Source of the DNA: Heliopora coerulea
Taxonomy: Eukaryota; Cnidaria; Anthozoa; Scleralcyonacea; Helioporidae
Direction of reading: 5' to 3'
Length of the DNA stretch: 64,000 bases
Assembly (NCBI GenBank): GCA_030142905.1
Contig: JASJOG010000157.1
Span: 203,501 to 267,500, forward strand
Shown here: piece by piece, positions 12,333 through 24,352 of the stretch
Numbering within the stretch: position 1 is the first letter of the stretch
Layout: every line of letters starts with the position of its first letter
Made by a program: the position numbers and the translations under genes
The notes under the pieces: model-generated
What the model saw: the letters and a program-made list of their open reading frames with translations, nothing else
What the model was told of the DNA's origin: nothing
The model's database searches: none

Positions 12333-12428
12333 CATGCTTTCAGGAAGTATGACACTCGCAAAGTCGAAGAACAGGAGAAGCAAAAGAATACGTTTTGGAC
12401 TTAATCGAAGTGTCTTAAGCTCTTGCAT
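12333..12428 (-). CDS. First coding exon with signal peptide, probable start of the GPCR
   Basis: Starts at ATG (12428-12426, context GGGAAAATGC) and encodes 32 residues: a basic N-region (MQELKTLRLSPKR), a hydrophobic core (ILLLLLFFDFASVIL) and a cleavage-like tail PES. It ends in phase 0 at a consensus donor GTGAGTAA (12332 downward). The only downstream exon in the window on this strand with a phase 0 acceptor and a plausible continuation is the GPCR exon at 1-288, which lacks its own upstream Met. Joined, they give a receptor with a signal peptide and a short glycosylated ectodomain. The link is inferred; there could be additional exons between them. Confidence 0.55.
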
Positions 12429-14635
12429 TTTCCCGAGATGTTCAGAAGTTGGTGTCAGTGCCAGCCTGTGTGCACGGACTCCCGCGCGATCTGTTTTTAA
12501 TACAATTTCGCGGCAGAAAATCAAATCACACTTACCTTATCATGATTTGTCATCGTTAAGTGTTACGACAGCGCAAAAGCCACAATTTCATTTGCTTGGA
12601 TCCATAATTCCTCATTTCCAATTGGTTAGTGGTAAACGTGTTGTTCATTCTTTCAGGTCTTCGTGAAAGATTACCATACTCAACTCTGATTGATAATTAT
12701 AATTATCACCTGCACAATAAACGCAGGCGTGTCGTGCTTCTAAAATGATCTCGTCTTTATGTACAAAGCAGGTATTACCTGATAAACTAAAAGTTTGAAA
12801 ACTTTCTCCGTCTTAAACCTGTAGGTTTAAGCAGTGGTGTAAACTGCAGGTTAAATTCTACGGGAAAATTTGCATGCGAGTTCAACGACATGTTAACTAT
12901 AATTTTTCACAAACTTATAGTCACTCTTAGTTGACTAGTATATCATACTTATATTCTAGCCAGATTTGAATAGAATAAGAAGTTTAGTGTAAGCGAACAT
13001 TTTGCCTTTCGAATTAAACTATTGGCTACGGGTAGCCTGGATAATTTCGAAAAAGCTTTGAGGAAGTAAATAAGGTTTGCCTCACAGCATCACATCTGTA
13101 CGGTAGGACAGGACAAGAATAAGCAAAAGAAATTAAAGTCATACGATGTAGCAACATGATGCGGTTACTACATACTTTTCTTCACCATGGCAAATGTAAA
13201 TATGTCTTAACAACAGAATTCGCGCTAGGCGTATAGATCAGCGCCAACAATTGTACTTATTAGAAAATCTTATTGTGTAGAGCTACCGTTGTGCATATAA
13301 AACACGGCAAAAGGACGAGATAAACGAACATTTGGTCAATCTTTTGTTTAGTTCTCCATGGTTTTATTCTTGCAATTAAACACGTGTTTGTGTCATAATT
13401 TTATACTTCGAACACGGCTGGCTATCGTCCAAAATTTGCTTTTTCACTAGTTCCCAAATCTCACTACAATATTTTAGGGCACTACGAAATGACCCTCAAG
13501 CCTGGTTCGCACGAGCGACATAAGCTTAAGGATATGATCGAAACGAAAACAAAGCGTGGTATCTCTTTAGGTTGCAGGCTTGACTTCATTCCATTGTTTT
13601 GCCCTTTGTTTTGTCCTTATGCTTATGCTTTTGCTCACGTGTGAACCAGGCATTACATCTTGACTATTTAAACCTTCTCTCTAAGCAAATCCATCGTAGG
13701 CATGTCCAAGGTAATTCATCGTTTTTCTTTCTTCTCTGGCCAGTTAAGTTTATTCAGTCTGCTAAGTTAGAAGCTATTATCTAAGTTAAGTTTCCTGAGT
13801 CTGCTTCTCAACGTGGCTTCTGGCTTTAACAAAGCGATTGTCAAATTTGTTACCATAACAAAAGCACTGTTGTTGAGCTTGAATTTGCTTAATTTCATAT
13901 TTTTGTTACGAGCGTAATGGCATTAGTCAAACTAAGCTTATTTCAACTTGTGTGATAGTCGATGCCTGATTACCTAGACAAGTTGTAATCCCGGATGAAA
14001 CTGCCATAATAAAATCACGAGATAATTTTTAAGAGAGTTCCTCATGACCCTTGGCTTATATTTCAGGCTGAGCTCAAAAGAATATACATAAAGCAAATAG
14101 AGTTTGAAATCTTCCTGTGGTCTTGAGCAGATTGATTTCTGGATCAGATCCGGTTCGCGGACATGCGCCGAATAGTTAGCGTGCAGGTGTTCTGTCGTGT
14201 TATGTTTGCATCTTGCATGCAGCATATGCTTACGAGTCACCTGTTCATATGTGTTCACACATGTCAAAAATATATGTAAAAAAGATAAGGGTGGGTGACC
14301 ACATTTTAGACAGGCGTAGCTTGAAGTAGCTAATCAAGATGATCTGAAACGTAGCTATGTTCAACCTCCTGCGCAAATTTTCTGTCGCAATCTTTCTATC
14401 TTTTTTTGTTTAAATCGAGTCCTATATGCATAATCATATATAATTTATGTACATAAATCATATTCTCGCTGTAACTCACGTAGTTATGCACATACACTCA
14501 TAGCGCATATACTCGAACGCCCATACTTTTGTACGATTTCAAAAACCTGGTCTTATGTTGGAAGACAGGACTGTTACTTTCTCTAAACCAATTCACTAGT
14601 TCTTCCTAGCTTTCTTTGTTTGCACGTCTGACGGC

Positions 14636-14680
14636 TTTTCGCCACACTTTTAACAGTATTTTTCGCCACACTTTTAACAG
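14636..14680 (+). repeat. Perfect tandem duplication, period 24
   Basis: TTTTCGCCACACTTTTAACAG occurs at 14636-14656 and 14660-14680, separated by TAT. The identity of the copies suggests a recent slippage event. Confidence 0.9.
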
Positions 14681-14880
14681 AGGATGATATTAGAGACTTT
14701 AAGATCTACGACGACGTCCATTCAACAAAAGAATTCTTCATGCAAAACAAAGACAATAATAAAATTCTTTTATTTTCCAGAACATACTCAACACCGTCGT
14801 CGATCTGCATACAACGTCAACCAGACCGTTTTCATGTCTGAAGGACGACGCAAACTCGAGGAAATGAAAATACCTGTCTC

Positions 14881-15060
14881 TTAAGGTTGAATTCAGTCCG
14901 AGACTACAGTCGTTTTAAGAAAAACTGAGAGTTTTAAGAGTCATAAAACAAGCCACAAGTATCAAGCACGGTGGCCAAAAAAGTCGTGGTTTCCTTAAAT
15001 ACCAAAATTAGGACCCAGTCTCTTACGTTGACGTTGTAGATCTTAAGGTCCCTATTTCAT
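14881..15060 (-). repeat. Dispersed repeat, inverted relative to 8262-8365
   Basis: The reverse complement of 14881-14975 matches 8262-8365: TTGATACTT, CTTGTTTTATGAC.CTTAAAAC, AAAACGACTG, GAATTCAA.CTTA. Further right, GTAGATCTTAAG (about 15035) also occurs near 8547 in the same orientation, so the family is rearranged. Confidence 0.55.
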
Positions 15061-15984
15061 AGCAGCAGGCAACATTAGGATTACTGTTATGGTGGGCTTC
15101 AAAACATATTGTAAGTATACGTGTTGGCTTAGGCTATAGCTAATACGTAACTTTCATGAGTATTTTCATCAGATTTTCTTGCTTAAATGCAACAATCCGC
15201 TTGTATATTCCACTGAGTACTTGACCAAACTCATGTTTAATTAATGATGTGTATGTCCATGCGTTAAGTCACTCGCGTGGAATATATTGCTTCTGCATAT
15301 GGAGATATGACACGATTAAAACGTTGATAGCATAGTTAAGACTTATTCTAGAGACTTAAACAACGTTTCTGTTGAAATTCTCATGTCTTAAAAATCAGGC
15401 TGTTTACTTCCTCTGGATGTGGTCTTGATGGAGTGATAGACCGTTTCCAAGAAAATTCTATTAAAAATCTTCATTTTTAGTAAATCATTTAATAAAATCC
15501 TCTACTGCAATCCCCTGACTTGTTATATTGATGCGCAAGTTTGGTAAACAAACGATAGGTCATTCTAATACTTAGAAAACCTAAAATATTCTCGTTGTTT
15601 TTATCGAATTTTATACACGAACACGCATGCTCTGTGGAGATGCAAGGTTGTCGTCACGAGGATTAAAAAATAACCTTCGTAAATAAAAAATAGCTTTCGT
15701 GACTCTCTACTGCGATAAAAACATTTACGACGCTATTGAAACGGAAAAATATCTGACAACACTCCGGCTATTATCAAGTGTTCCCATTAGACATTTTTTC
15801 AGTTGCAATGACGTCATTCATGTTTCTATCAAAGCACAGAGACACTGAAGCAAATTAATATATTTTGTAAATAGAGATACGAATGAATGTATTGGGGAAA
15901 GAGAGTGAGAACTACCGATAGGAACAAATTGTCGAAGGGCAATTGTTTTTAATGTCATCTCAAGCTCTCCATGATCCTAATGGT

Positions 15985-16310
15985 TGTTGCAACAATGCCT
16001 TGGCCAAACGCTTTCAAGATTTCATTCAACATCGCTCAACATTGTTGACTGCAACATGTTCAATGTGTTTGGCCACCCATATTGAATGATGTTGAACGTT
16101 CTTGAACGATGTCAAACGATGTTGAAAGAAATTTGAACATGTTCAAACTTTTGTTCAACATGCGTTCAACATTTATATTGATCTTGCCGACGGTGGAATA
16201 TATTGAATGCGTTTGGCCATCCCTGGCTTCAACATCGTTCATCATCGTCATACAATGTTGAAATGTGTTTAACAAAATGTTTAAGGCGTTTGGCTTGGCC
16301 TTAACTCGAT
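15985..16310. mobile_element. MITE-like element with internal GTTGAAC repeats
   Basis: Ends are imperfect inverted repeats around the phrase GGCCAAACGC (left) and GCGTTTGGCTTGGCC (right). The interior is a cloud of GTTCAACAT/ATGTTGAAC heptamers in both orientations. No coding capacity; the frame reading TCFNIV...FNMG is repeat translation. Confidence 0.6.
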
Positions 16311-16599
16311 GGGAACAAGGAGAACACTTTTTTCTATTTTTATTCTAAAACAACTGGTAGACATAACCGAAACAGCACTCCTTTTTGCTGTCATCAAAGC
16401 GCAAATTCTCATTTCTGTTCTGGACGGCATGTTTGAAGGCGTAAGGTTACTCATGTATAGTATATGTTGAGTAATGGAAACAAGCGGAATTCCGTCGATC
16501 TTCCTGTAAGTGTTCGAAATGTTATTTTATCAGTGTATGTCATGCACATACTGTACGTTATGAATATGATCTGAGTAGTAATTATGGCTATCGATTTCC

Positions 16600-16865
16600 C
16601 GGGCGGAAAACATAATCGTAAAATAAAGATTAAAGCCCAGCTGAGGATTTTTAAAAGCAAACCCATGATTAAAGACAACTTGAGAACATTTTAAAACATA
16701 TTTACTAACGTTTTGTTGCCGACGTGCAGCATCTTCAGAGTAAGATTACGTCGGCAACGAAACGTATATTTGTTTTAAAATGTTCTCAAGTTGTCCTTAA
16801 TCATGAGTTTGCATCTAAAAATCGTCAGCTGGGCATTGACCTTTATTTTACGATTGATTAGTAAC
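16600..16865. mobile_element. Foldback with hammerhead-like motif (CCCAGCTGA family), copy 1
   Basis: Inverted arms of about 105 bases (about 16609-16722 against 16762-16856) share CGTAAAATAAAG, GCCCAGCTGA, AACTTGAGAACATTTTAAAACA and CGTCGGCAACGAAACGT. The left arm read on the minus strand has CTGAAGA, one U, stem GCTG/CGGC and AAAACGTT: the hammerhead order with a mutated GAAA. Related copies are at 26555-26700, 50845-51065 and, decayed, 62515-62580. Confidence 0.6.
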
Positions 16866-17542
16866 TAATAGACTCGTTCTAGCTAAGTTTCTTCCACCAT
16901 TTCACGCAATTCCACTGGGTTCGTGACCAGGTAAATACAGCTATCAAAACTTCGCTGCTGAAGAAAAATCTATTCTAAATGCAGATCAAGATGAAACTCT
17001 AAGCTGAATCAATTTTTTTTTCCAGATTATGTTGACCGAGTTTAGTGATAAAACGTTATAAACATAGATAAATCCTGGTTCCGGATTTAGTTCCAAGCTT
17101 CCAAATTTAATCACAAAAGCGGAATCGACTTAAATAGATTTCCGATAATTTTGCCTTCCAGAATGTCTATTTTCAATTTATTCGAGAATCTAATCAGATT
17201 TTTCGAATCTCATCAGGCTTTCGAAAAGCGCGCGAAGACTTTCTAAAGGTCAAAAAACGCTCTTAAAGAAACATCCGATGTTAGTATCAGTAAAATGTAT
17301 TTGCAAGAATCACAACTAAAAACTAAAATAAATCAATTGTTTTTATAGCAGAAAGACATTAGCGATTGTTCCTTGTTTTCAAACAGCTGAGTTCAAACGT
17401 GAGCATTTTTAAATGTAATTAATCATGGAAAATACCACATGCATATCGAGGAAACCATCCGTTACGTCCATTTCTGTCCAAAGTAGTTGTATTCACGAAA
17501 TAAAGTCATTAATTTTAATTTTTTTTTTTTAATAAAAGGAAA

Positions 17543-18435
17543 TACAGTTGCTGCCACTTATACCAAAGTCGGTTACATGCAAAAGTCGCTTATATGCAAA
17601 AAATTTACAAATCCAAAACCAAACCTTAAGAAAATTCGGTTTTTTCATCCGCTTATTTGCAAATCGCTTACATGCAAATGTCGGTTATATGAAAAAAAAT
17701 TGCGTGAAAATTACAAAAGTACAAAGAAAAAGTTTCAATTTTTTAAAAGAAGCTGCCTCTACTAATGATTGGAAAGAGTATAAAACCAGGATGTTTTCGC
17801 TGTTGCCTAACTTTACCGTGCACGTATGACTCGAATGGCAATGCATGGATGACCGGAAAAATTTTCGAGGTGTGGATTAAGAAATGGGACAATAAATTGT
17901 GAAAAGCAAAGCGAAAGGTCGCCTTGATAGTCGACAACTGTCCAGCACATCCAACAGACATAACTCTTACAAACATTGAACTCATTTTTCTCACTCCAAA
18001 TGCAACAAGCCCTACCCAGCCCTGTGACCAAGGCATCATCAAAGCGCTGAAGGCTCACTACCGCAAGAGCTTCATTGAGAGAATGGTTGCCGCTATTGAC
18101 AGCGGGTCCTCCGAAAATGCAATGAATTTTCTTTGAAGTTCGATTTGTTGGATGCTATGAATACGATTGTTGCATCCTGGTCTTAAATAACAACGGAAAT
18201 CATCACCAACTGCTTCCGCCATTCAGGTTTTGTATCCAAACCCGATGACGGTAAGGGTGTACGGGACGAAGATGATGACATTCCGTTGGTTCAAGTGTTG
18301 GCGGCTCCACATGGCATAGAACAATAAACTTTCGATGAAATTATATCGGCAGTCAACTTCCTTGAAACAGCACCACCAATAGACGAGAATTCCATCATCA
18401 ACGAGCAAGTAAACGCCAAAGAGAGCCAGAGCCAA
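17543..18435 (+). pseudogene. Tigger/pogo-type DNA transposon remnant
   Basis: The left end is TA-CAGTTGCTGCCACTTATACC, a TA target dinucleotide plus a CAGT start typical of Tc1/mariner-pogo. It is followed by several subterminal (T)CGCTTAYATGCAAA copies, probable transposase-binding repeats (about 17565-17690). From 17823 a DDE-type transposase C-terminal half reads with stops: WMTGKIFEVW, then VDNCPAHP (the DN of the catalytic DDE), FLTPNATSPTQPCDQGIIKALK, then decay. The N-terminal DNA-binding half is missing and no right TIR was found, so the copy is internally deleted and inactive. Confidence 0.8.
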
Positions 18436-20215
18436 AGTCTGTAATAACTCATACTCAGTTCATATTAAACTTAGCCGATATGAAGAACTATCTTTGTTTG
18501 CCTGGCTTCATTGACTGGAAATCATTCACCTCTATTTCAAACTTTTCTACTGATGTGTGTTCAAATGTTGCCAAAAAGCAAAGTTTAGTTGATCATAATT
18601 TTCAAAACTAAAAACAGTTCCCTTATATATTTTAAAGTTTGTGGATAAATACAGTTTCTAAAACTTATTTGATATCGTTTCTTAAAATGCATTGTTGCAA
18701 GTTACAAAGTAGAATCTGGCTTGGGTTATTTTGATCATTTTTGCATTATGCAAATATATTTTCCTGGATGCGCTTCCTGGGGACGAATCCCCAGGGATTG
18801 ACAGAAAAAGATTTGCATATAAGCAGCGGCGACTGTATAAAAATATGCAGAATCTGTTATCCAAACTTTCATCATGAAAGGTGCAAAGTGTATCACAAAA
18901 TTGTTGCTGTATAGATCTCTTACACTACGAACAAACTTAGTTTGCATTGAGAAAGTGGTTATTGAGTACATAGATGAATTATGCATTGTCTAGGTTTAGA
19001 ATAATTTTGAAAAAATACCGTGAATGCACGAAAGTAGTGAACAAAGGAATAAAATTATTAAAAGGAAGAATAGTTACATTGTCCTTGAGCTGAGAGAAGG
19101 CGGGTTCCTTGAGGAAGTGGCTAATGTTCGAATGGTTTGAAACGTACCAGTTGGAAAAGCACTGTATTCAAGTTATCATGATAGAAAACTATGACTGGAA
19201 AGGATGGCACTACGGAAAGCTGGCCTGGGAAGTCGCTTATCGAGTGCCCATTCGTCAAATAAAATAAATCCAATGACAACTATTGAACTAATACACTTCC
19301 AAAATCAAATACTTAAATTTTACAGATCAGAAATTCATAAATTCCACCTAAGATTAACAACAATAATTCCCAGAACGAACCGTGAATAAAATCCTGTCAG
19401 TTGTGATGATTGTACTTAAATGGAAATATCTAGTTGTTCTTTCTAGGAGACAGAATAAGAAGCATAAAAATTGGTAATATTAAGGCATTTTATCCTTTTA
19501 CGTTATTAAAATGCATGCTAAAACTCCAGCGATATACCCAATAAAACTTCAGGCAGCCTCACAATAAGTTTTACTACTATTGTATATACCCCATAACAAC
19601 TGGAGCTAAGATGGCAATAAAACATGTCGGGAATCTGTTATAGGTGCCACATGCACGATGCGATTGTCGCGTAAGATATTTCAACCTCAACCTGGCTAAT
19701 GCAATTAACTGTTAACAGCACCATTCATGCTTATTATTCGCCCACGAATGTTGCAAATATATTCTGAAGACTCTTGTGACTAAATCGTATACATCAGTAC
19801 GAACAATCGTATGTGACAATCTTCACGTGTACATCACAGTCTTCAGGTAACAGAGAAACGCTCACAGACGAGCCCACGTCAACGCGAACAGCTGGGACAT
19901 AGACTGAACAGACAGTTGTGTTGTATCATCATGATGATGTCTCTCAGCGGCGATGTTCACTGGAAACACACAAAATCTCACTGCATTATTAGAACTGATA
20001 AAATAGAGCAGCAAATTCGCGATAACGAAAATTGTGGCCCTATTGCTCGGGTTTTTTTCATCTTTTGATGTCTGTCCTGCTGTTGTAGAGTAAAACTTTT
20101 ATCACATTATTTTGCCTCCAAATGCTCTGTTTATCGTAAATTGCATTCAATCTATTTGAATGAAGAAAATCTTAAAGATAAAAGGAAATAAACTCCCAAA
20201 AATAAAAGGAAGCAA
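18436..20215. other. Non-coding, no feature recognised
   Basis: AT-rich sequence after the Tigger remnant. No domain-bearing frame, no splice-supported exon and no recognised repeat. Confidence 0.45.
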
Positions 20216-20219
20216 AGAA

Positions 20220-21800
20220 AAGATTCACTTTAATTATGTTGCCATAAAGTGGGTGGAGAGTTTGTTTCAAACTCCCCTGCGTCCTCAGTTTCTGATAAAA
20301 AGATGCAATGGATGATTGAACTGTACTGAGAATTTTTAACTTTTCTATGGATTGTATTTCACTAATGCACTTGAAGTTTTAAAACAAACGACACAAAATC
20401 TCCATCGAACATGATAGTTCCGTTGTTGTGACGAAAGGAGATTTGACAACCACAGTGAAAAAAACAAAAACATTTGCTTTCTTGAAACGTTTTTTTTTCA
20501 GTTTGTCCAAATCTTAGAACCACTCATTAGAATTAAACAGGTGGATCTCCAAGAATTGCGCGATACTTCAAAGAGATCAACTAAGTGATTAATTAATTCG
20601 TTTTCTTTGATAGAAGCATTCCGACCGAAAATTTCGGCTGGAAGTACACATGTAATAAATGTGTAAAACAAACTAGCAAGCCAAGCGAGGGGAAATGTTA
20701 ATAAAAGAAATGATAAAACGAAACAAAAAATCAGATTTTAATACAACCTAGTCCTTTCGTAAAGAAGTAGGGTTTGTTTTTTGTAAACATAGATTTATAT
20801 CCTTGGTCAAGATCGAAAAGCAATTATAGAGCACGTCTAAAGTAATGACAATTCAGTCTATTTTTGACAAAGTGGGATATAGATCTACTTATATTATATG
20901 CAACTTACATTTTCATGCACCTTGAAGGCAAACAGAAATAATTATATATATTCACTAAAATGTCATAATTTTGTCTTGGTTGTCAAATGATGAAATTTTA
21001 AAAAATCTTATTAAAGTACAATATGAAAAATCTGTTATTTTAATTCGCTGGGTTGTCCTTTAGCAATAAAATTTTTTCACTACTCAAGGGAAAAGTCTTA
21101 ACTGGGCACAACTTCCCGGTAGCCACACTACCACTAATGGAGGGACTTTCTTGATTATTCCTTAATGCAAAACCAATTTGTTAATACTGACCATCTTACA
21201 AATTGTTACAATTAAAAGACCGGCTTCAAAAGATAAAGAATTTTGCAGACCGTGAAGTTATGTGATATAGAATTATGTGTGAATTATTTATGATCAAGGT
21301 GATCACACTGAAACAGGCTTGCGATTGACTGTGCCCTGGAGATAAAAATTAAAGGAAATGTTCCCTTCTGTGAAATTAACGTCTAAGTTAACATTTTTCT
21401 ACAAATTAAAATCAAAATTAAAGTTATGTAATTTCATATTATTTTTTTCATGCTATTGAAATTTTACAACGAGAAATACCTTTTTATCCTCAGCATTTGG
21501 GGTGGACTTTGGTCTCGCCAGATAACAACGCAATCAAAATTGCGTCGTCCATCACCAAAGTCGTCCTACCGTACCGGTGTATCTGCAAAATAACAGTTCA
21601 ATAATCAGCTGAAGTTTAGTTCTTTCTTGCAATTACATAAGTTACATACATTGTAGAAGACACAAATGCCTTGAGAAAAATTTATAGTACAGCTTGTCGG
21701 ACAGATAGTTAGAAACGAATCTGGTTTTAATCGTCAAAACTGAAGTGTCATTGCATTGACGTATAGGTTGAATTTGTGAAAAATGATCTGAAGAGCAATC
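20220..21800. repeat. Diverged segmental duplication, copy A
   Basis: Collinear with 27685-29160. Anchors in order: CTGCGTCCTCAGTTTCTGATAAA (20279), AAATCTTAGAA (about 20508), ATTCGTTTTCTTTGAT.GAAGCA (about 20597), ACCGGTRTAYCTGC (about 21576), GTGAA..GATCTGAA (about 21775). Spacing differs through indels. No coding frame is conserved between the copies, so this may be duplicated UTR, intron or flanking DNA, or an old long interspersed element. Confidence 0.55.
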
Positions 21801-22203
21801 TTAATATTCTCTGAAATTCGTTATTTTAGTTATGCGAATTACCACGAATGAAAATGTATGCAGATGTTTCCAAGCACAGTTGCAGGTGGTTATAGCCTTT
21901 ATAATTCTCCTTATAAGTTATCCTTTTAATAACTATTTTAGTTCTACTTTAGAATTGCTTCACTGATTTGCTCAACTTATTTAAAGTAGGTTCTATTTTG
22001 AAGAGAATTTGGATTTGCACTAGATTCTGGGGAGTAAACTTGTTGCTAACAGATGACATAACTTTTGATTTTAGTTCATTAAAATAGATCATAGATTTAC
22101 GAACACGATGTAACATGAAGTTGCTTAAAAACATACAAATGCATATAAAAGCAAAGTAATAACAGTGATAATAATAACAATAATAATAAAACATAATAAT
22201 AAT

Positions 22204-22428
22204 AGGCCTCGTGAGGGGGGCACAGGGGGCCATGGCTCCCCCAAACGTAAATTTAATGGGGCCTGGCCCCCATTTCATATCATAAATTTCGTAAATTGCC
22301 ACTTTGATCAACGACTTTTGTATGGAAATGCGCACTGGATAAATTATCATAATTAAAAATCTGTAAAACCTCTGAGTTTGCCACAATTTTGCCCCCAACT
22401 CAAAAAATTAACCCTAGTAATGCCACTG
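22204..22428. mobile_element. Short hAT-like MITE inserted in an (ATA)n tract
   Basis: The right end, read inward, is CAGTGGCATTACTAGGGTT. The left end is a diverged AGGCCTCGTGAGGGGGGCAC. Both flanks are ATAATAAT, consistent with an 8-bp duplication in a simple repeat, though the repeat makes this non-diagnostic. Confidence 0.5.
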
Positions 22429-22465
22429 ATAATAATAATGATAATAATAATAATAATAATAATAT

Positions 22466-23300
22466 GGACACTGGAGTAGGACAAGCAGAGCTTCAGCCTA
22501 CTACGGGAATTTGGACGCTGCCACCCACCAGAGTCCGGGGTGGCACTTTTGGCAAGTGCAAGCAACCCCTTAGCCAATGATAGATAAGACTCTTTAGCCT
22601 TGGATGGCAACTTATCTAGGAGAAGGAAACTCTGACATAAAACCAGAAGTAAGAAGGCAGGACATTAATTGGAGCCAGTGACCTCCATAAAACGAGCAGG
22701 CTTTAATAAGATGACCTAGGGAGTGGCGTCCCTGCCTTGCCAGCTGGGTAGACAGGTAGCCGAAAGCCTCAGCTTGCCTTAATTGGCTGGCAGCTGCAAG
22801 TACACTACCTTCAGGTGTTAGCAAACCTGGCCTGTTAGCCCAAGGACTAGAAGACAATCTGTACAGCAGGCTGATGCCCCTGACCTTAGTTGGTTGAGGA
22901 TTAACCAGCCTTAAATGCTGAAACAGATCTACACTAGTCTAAGAATAAAACAATATTCAGACTTAACCCTTGCAGTGGCACACCTAAACTGACCTTAACT
23001 AGTTGGAAGTGCAAGAGTGTACTGTTAAGGACAAACTGGGCATACGCATTGGGGAGTTCTTTCAGGGACTTTAAAGAGCTGTACGTCCCTTACTCCATCC
23101 TGACTGGATAAGTTGGGCGAGTAAGGGCTGGCCCAGTAGGTGTTTCTTAAAATCCATATTAATGGTAAAATTTCCTGTCCCCACAAGTTCTCTGAAATGT
23201 GCAATGTCTGTTGCGGCCTTACCTGGTGGGATGTTGGGAGCCCGTAGCAGGTTGAGACCCCTTCCACTGTCTTTAGTTGAGTGGTGTGCTAGTTGTAATA
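22466..23300 (-). mobile_element. GC-richer retroelement 3' region, minus orientation, with (ATT)n tail
   Basis: A block of about 830 bases distinctly richer in G+C than its surroundings. Read on the minus strand it ends in (ATT)n at 22465-22428, the tail form used by LINEs in this window. Frames are broken; short conserved-looking strings (QLIQSGWS near 23090, VPERTPQCVCPVCP near 23040) hint at decayed coding sequence. Family not recognised. Confidence 0.45.
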
Positions 23301-23317
23301 ATAATAATGATGATAAT

Positions 23318-23480
23318 AACTGATGCAACATCTGCCGTGATCGGAGCTTTAGGACTTGTGAAGAAAGGACTGGAAAGATATATCAACAATATTCCAGGCA
23401 ACATCAACATCTTCGAAATCCAGAAGATTGTCATCCTTGGAACAGCTCATACATTGCGGAGAGTACGGTCCATTAAGTGA
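23318..23480 (+). pseudogene. LINE C-terminal fragment, copy 1
   Basis: About 53 codons, ending in a stop, beginning ATSAVIGALGLVKKGLE and finishing KIVILGTAHTLRRV. The same C-terminal module (VIGALG...KG...LQK...) follows the endonuclease remnant at 23615-24230 (VIVGALGMIRKGT), so this is the 3' tip of a second, shorter copy. A (TAATAATGA)n tract follows at 23566-23610 as its tail. Confidence 0.6.
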
Positions 23481-23614
23481 CATTACCATAATATACCTTA
23501 GGCCCAAAGTTTGGAGACGGCTTTATACGGTGAAGCGCACAAATAGAAAAAAAGCTACGAACACATAATAATAATGATAATAATGACAATAATAATGATA
23601 ATAATAATACGACA

Positions 23615-24295
23615 GTACAGACCCTCTTTGCCGCATCTGCAAAAAGTGAGATGAGTATGTAGATCATCTCATAGCTGGCTGTCCTATATTAACATCTAAA
23701 GAATATAAGGCTCGTCATGATCGCTTAGGCCAATACATCTACTGGAATGTGTGCAAGCATTACAACATCAAAGTCCCTGAGAAATGATACGAACATCATC
23801 CTGTAGAGGTCACCAATGGAAAAGATGTGACAATTCTTTGGGGACTTCACAGTTCACACAGACCGTACCATCATGGCCAATAAACCAGATATTGTTATCA
23901 AAGACCTCAAAGCAAGGACATGTCAAATTATTGACATGGTAGTTCCCTGTGATAGCAACATTTCGACTAAAGAATATGATAAACTTCAGAAATATAAAGA
24001 CCTGGAAATTGAGATTACCAGGATGTGGCATCTAAACGCAACAACGATACCAGTCATCGTGGGCGCACTAGGAATGATCCGAAAGGGAACTAGTAAAAAT
24101 GTCGAGAAAATTCCGGGATATAACAAGTTTCAAGAACTGCAAAAATATTACTCCTATTGGTACTGCACATATACTTGGAAAAACATCTATAAGAACATGA
24201 AAATTGGCCCAACAGGAGAATAGACTTCTAGAGCCCTCTAACTCTTGGACCCCGGAGGTGTTCCGGTGTTTGGATAAGTATGAATACAGCGAAAT
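23615..24295 (+). pseudogene. LINE fragment with restriction-like endonuclease remnant, copy 2
   Basis: Reads with frameshifts and stops: CRIC(8 residues)H(4)C, the CCHC knuckle placed before restriction-like endonuclease domains of R2/NeSL-type LINEs; then a YEHHP...ILWGLHSSHRP segment; then KPDIVIKDLKARTCQIIDM, matching a PD...(D/E) nuclease signature; then YKDLEIEITRMW and VIVGALGMIRKGT. A stop lies inside the CCHC motif. The 3' end is followed by (ATA)n at 24299. In life this module would nick target DNA for target-primed reverse transcription. Family assignment rests on motif order only. Confidence 0.6.
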
Positions 24296-24300
24296 ATATG

Positions 24301-24334
<34 letters not shown>

Positions 24335-24352
24335 CAATAACAACAACAACAA
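24296..24352. repeat. Compound microsatellite shared by two LINE tails
   Basis: (ATA/AAT)n passing into (ACA)n. To the left ends the plus-strand LINE fragment; to the right ends the minus-strand one, with AATAAA-GTCGTTGTTG read on the minus strand. Confidence 0.8.

Larger units (their letters stand above)
12429..15980. other. Non-coding; probable upstream region of the signal-peptide exon plus repeats
   Basis: If 12333-12428 is a first exon, its 5'UTR and promoter lie just right of 12428; the roughly 100 bases there are GC-richer, but no clear TATA box was seen. The remainder is AT-rich with no supported gene apart from the repeats listed at 14636 and 14881. Confidence 0.4.

Noticed and set aside
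12334..12666. 110-codon plus-strand ORF
   Set aside because: It is the complement of the signal-peptide exon and its 5' flank; the minus strand has ATG, hydrophobic core and donor consensus, the plus strand has nothing.
16451..16678. Small membrane-protein-like ORF (LSWALIFILRLCFPPGK)
   Set aside because: The same string occurs at 50995-51060 inside a related foldback; it is repeat sequence.
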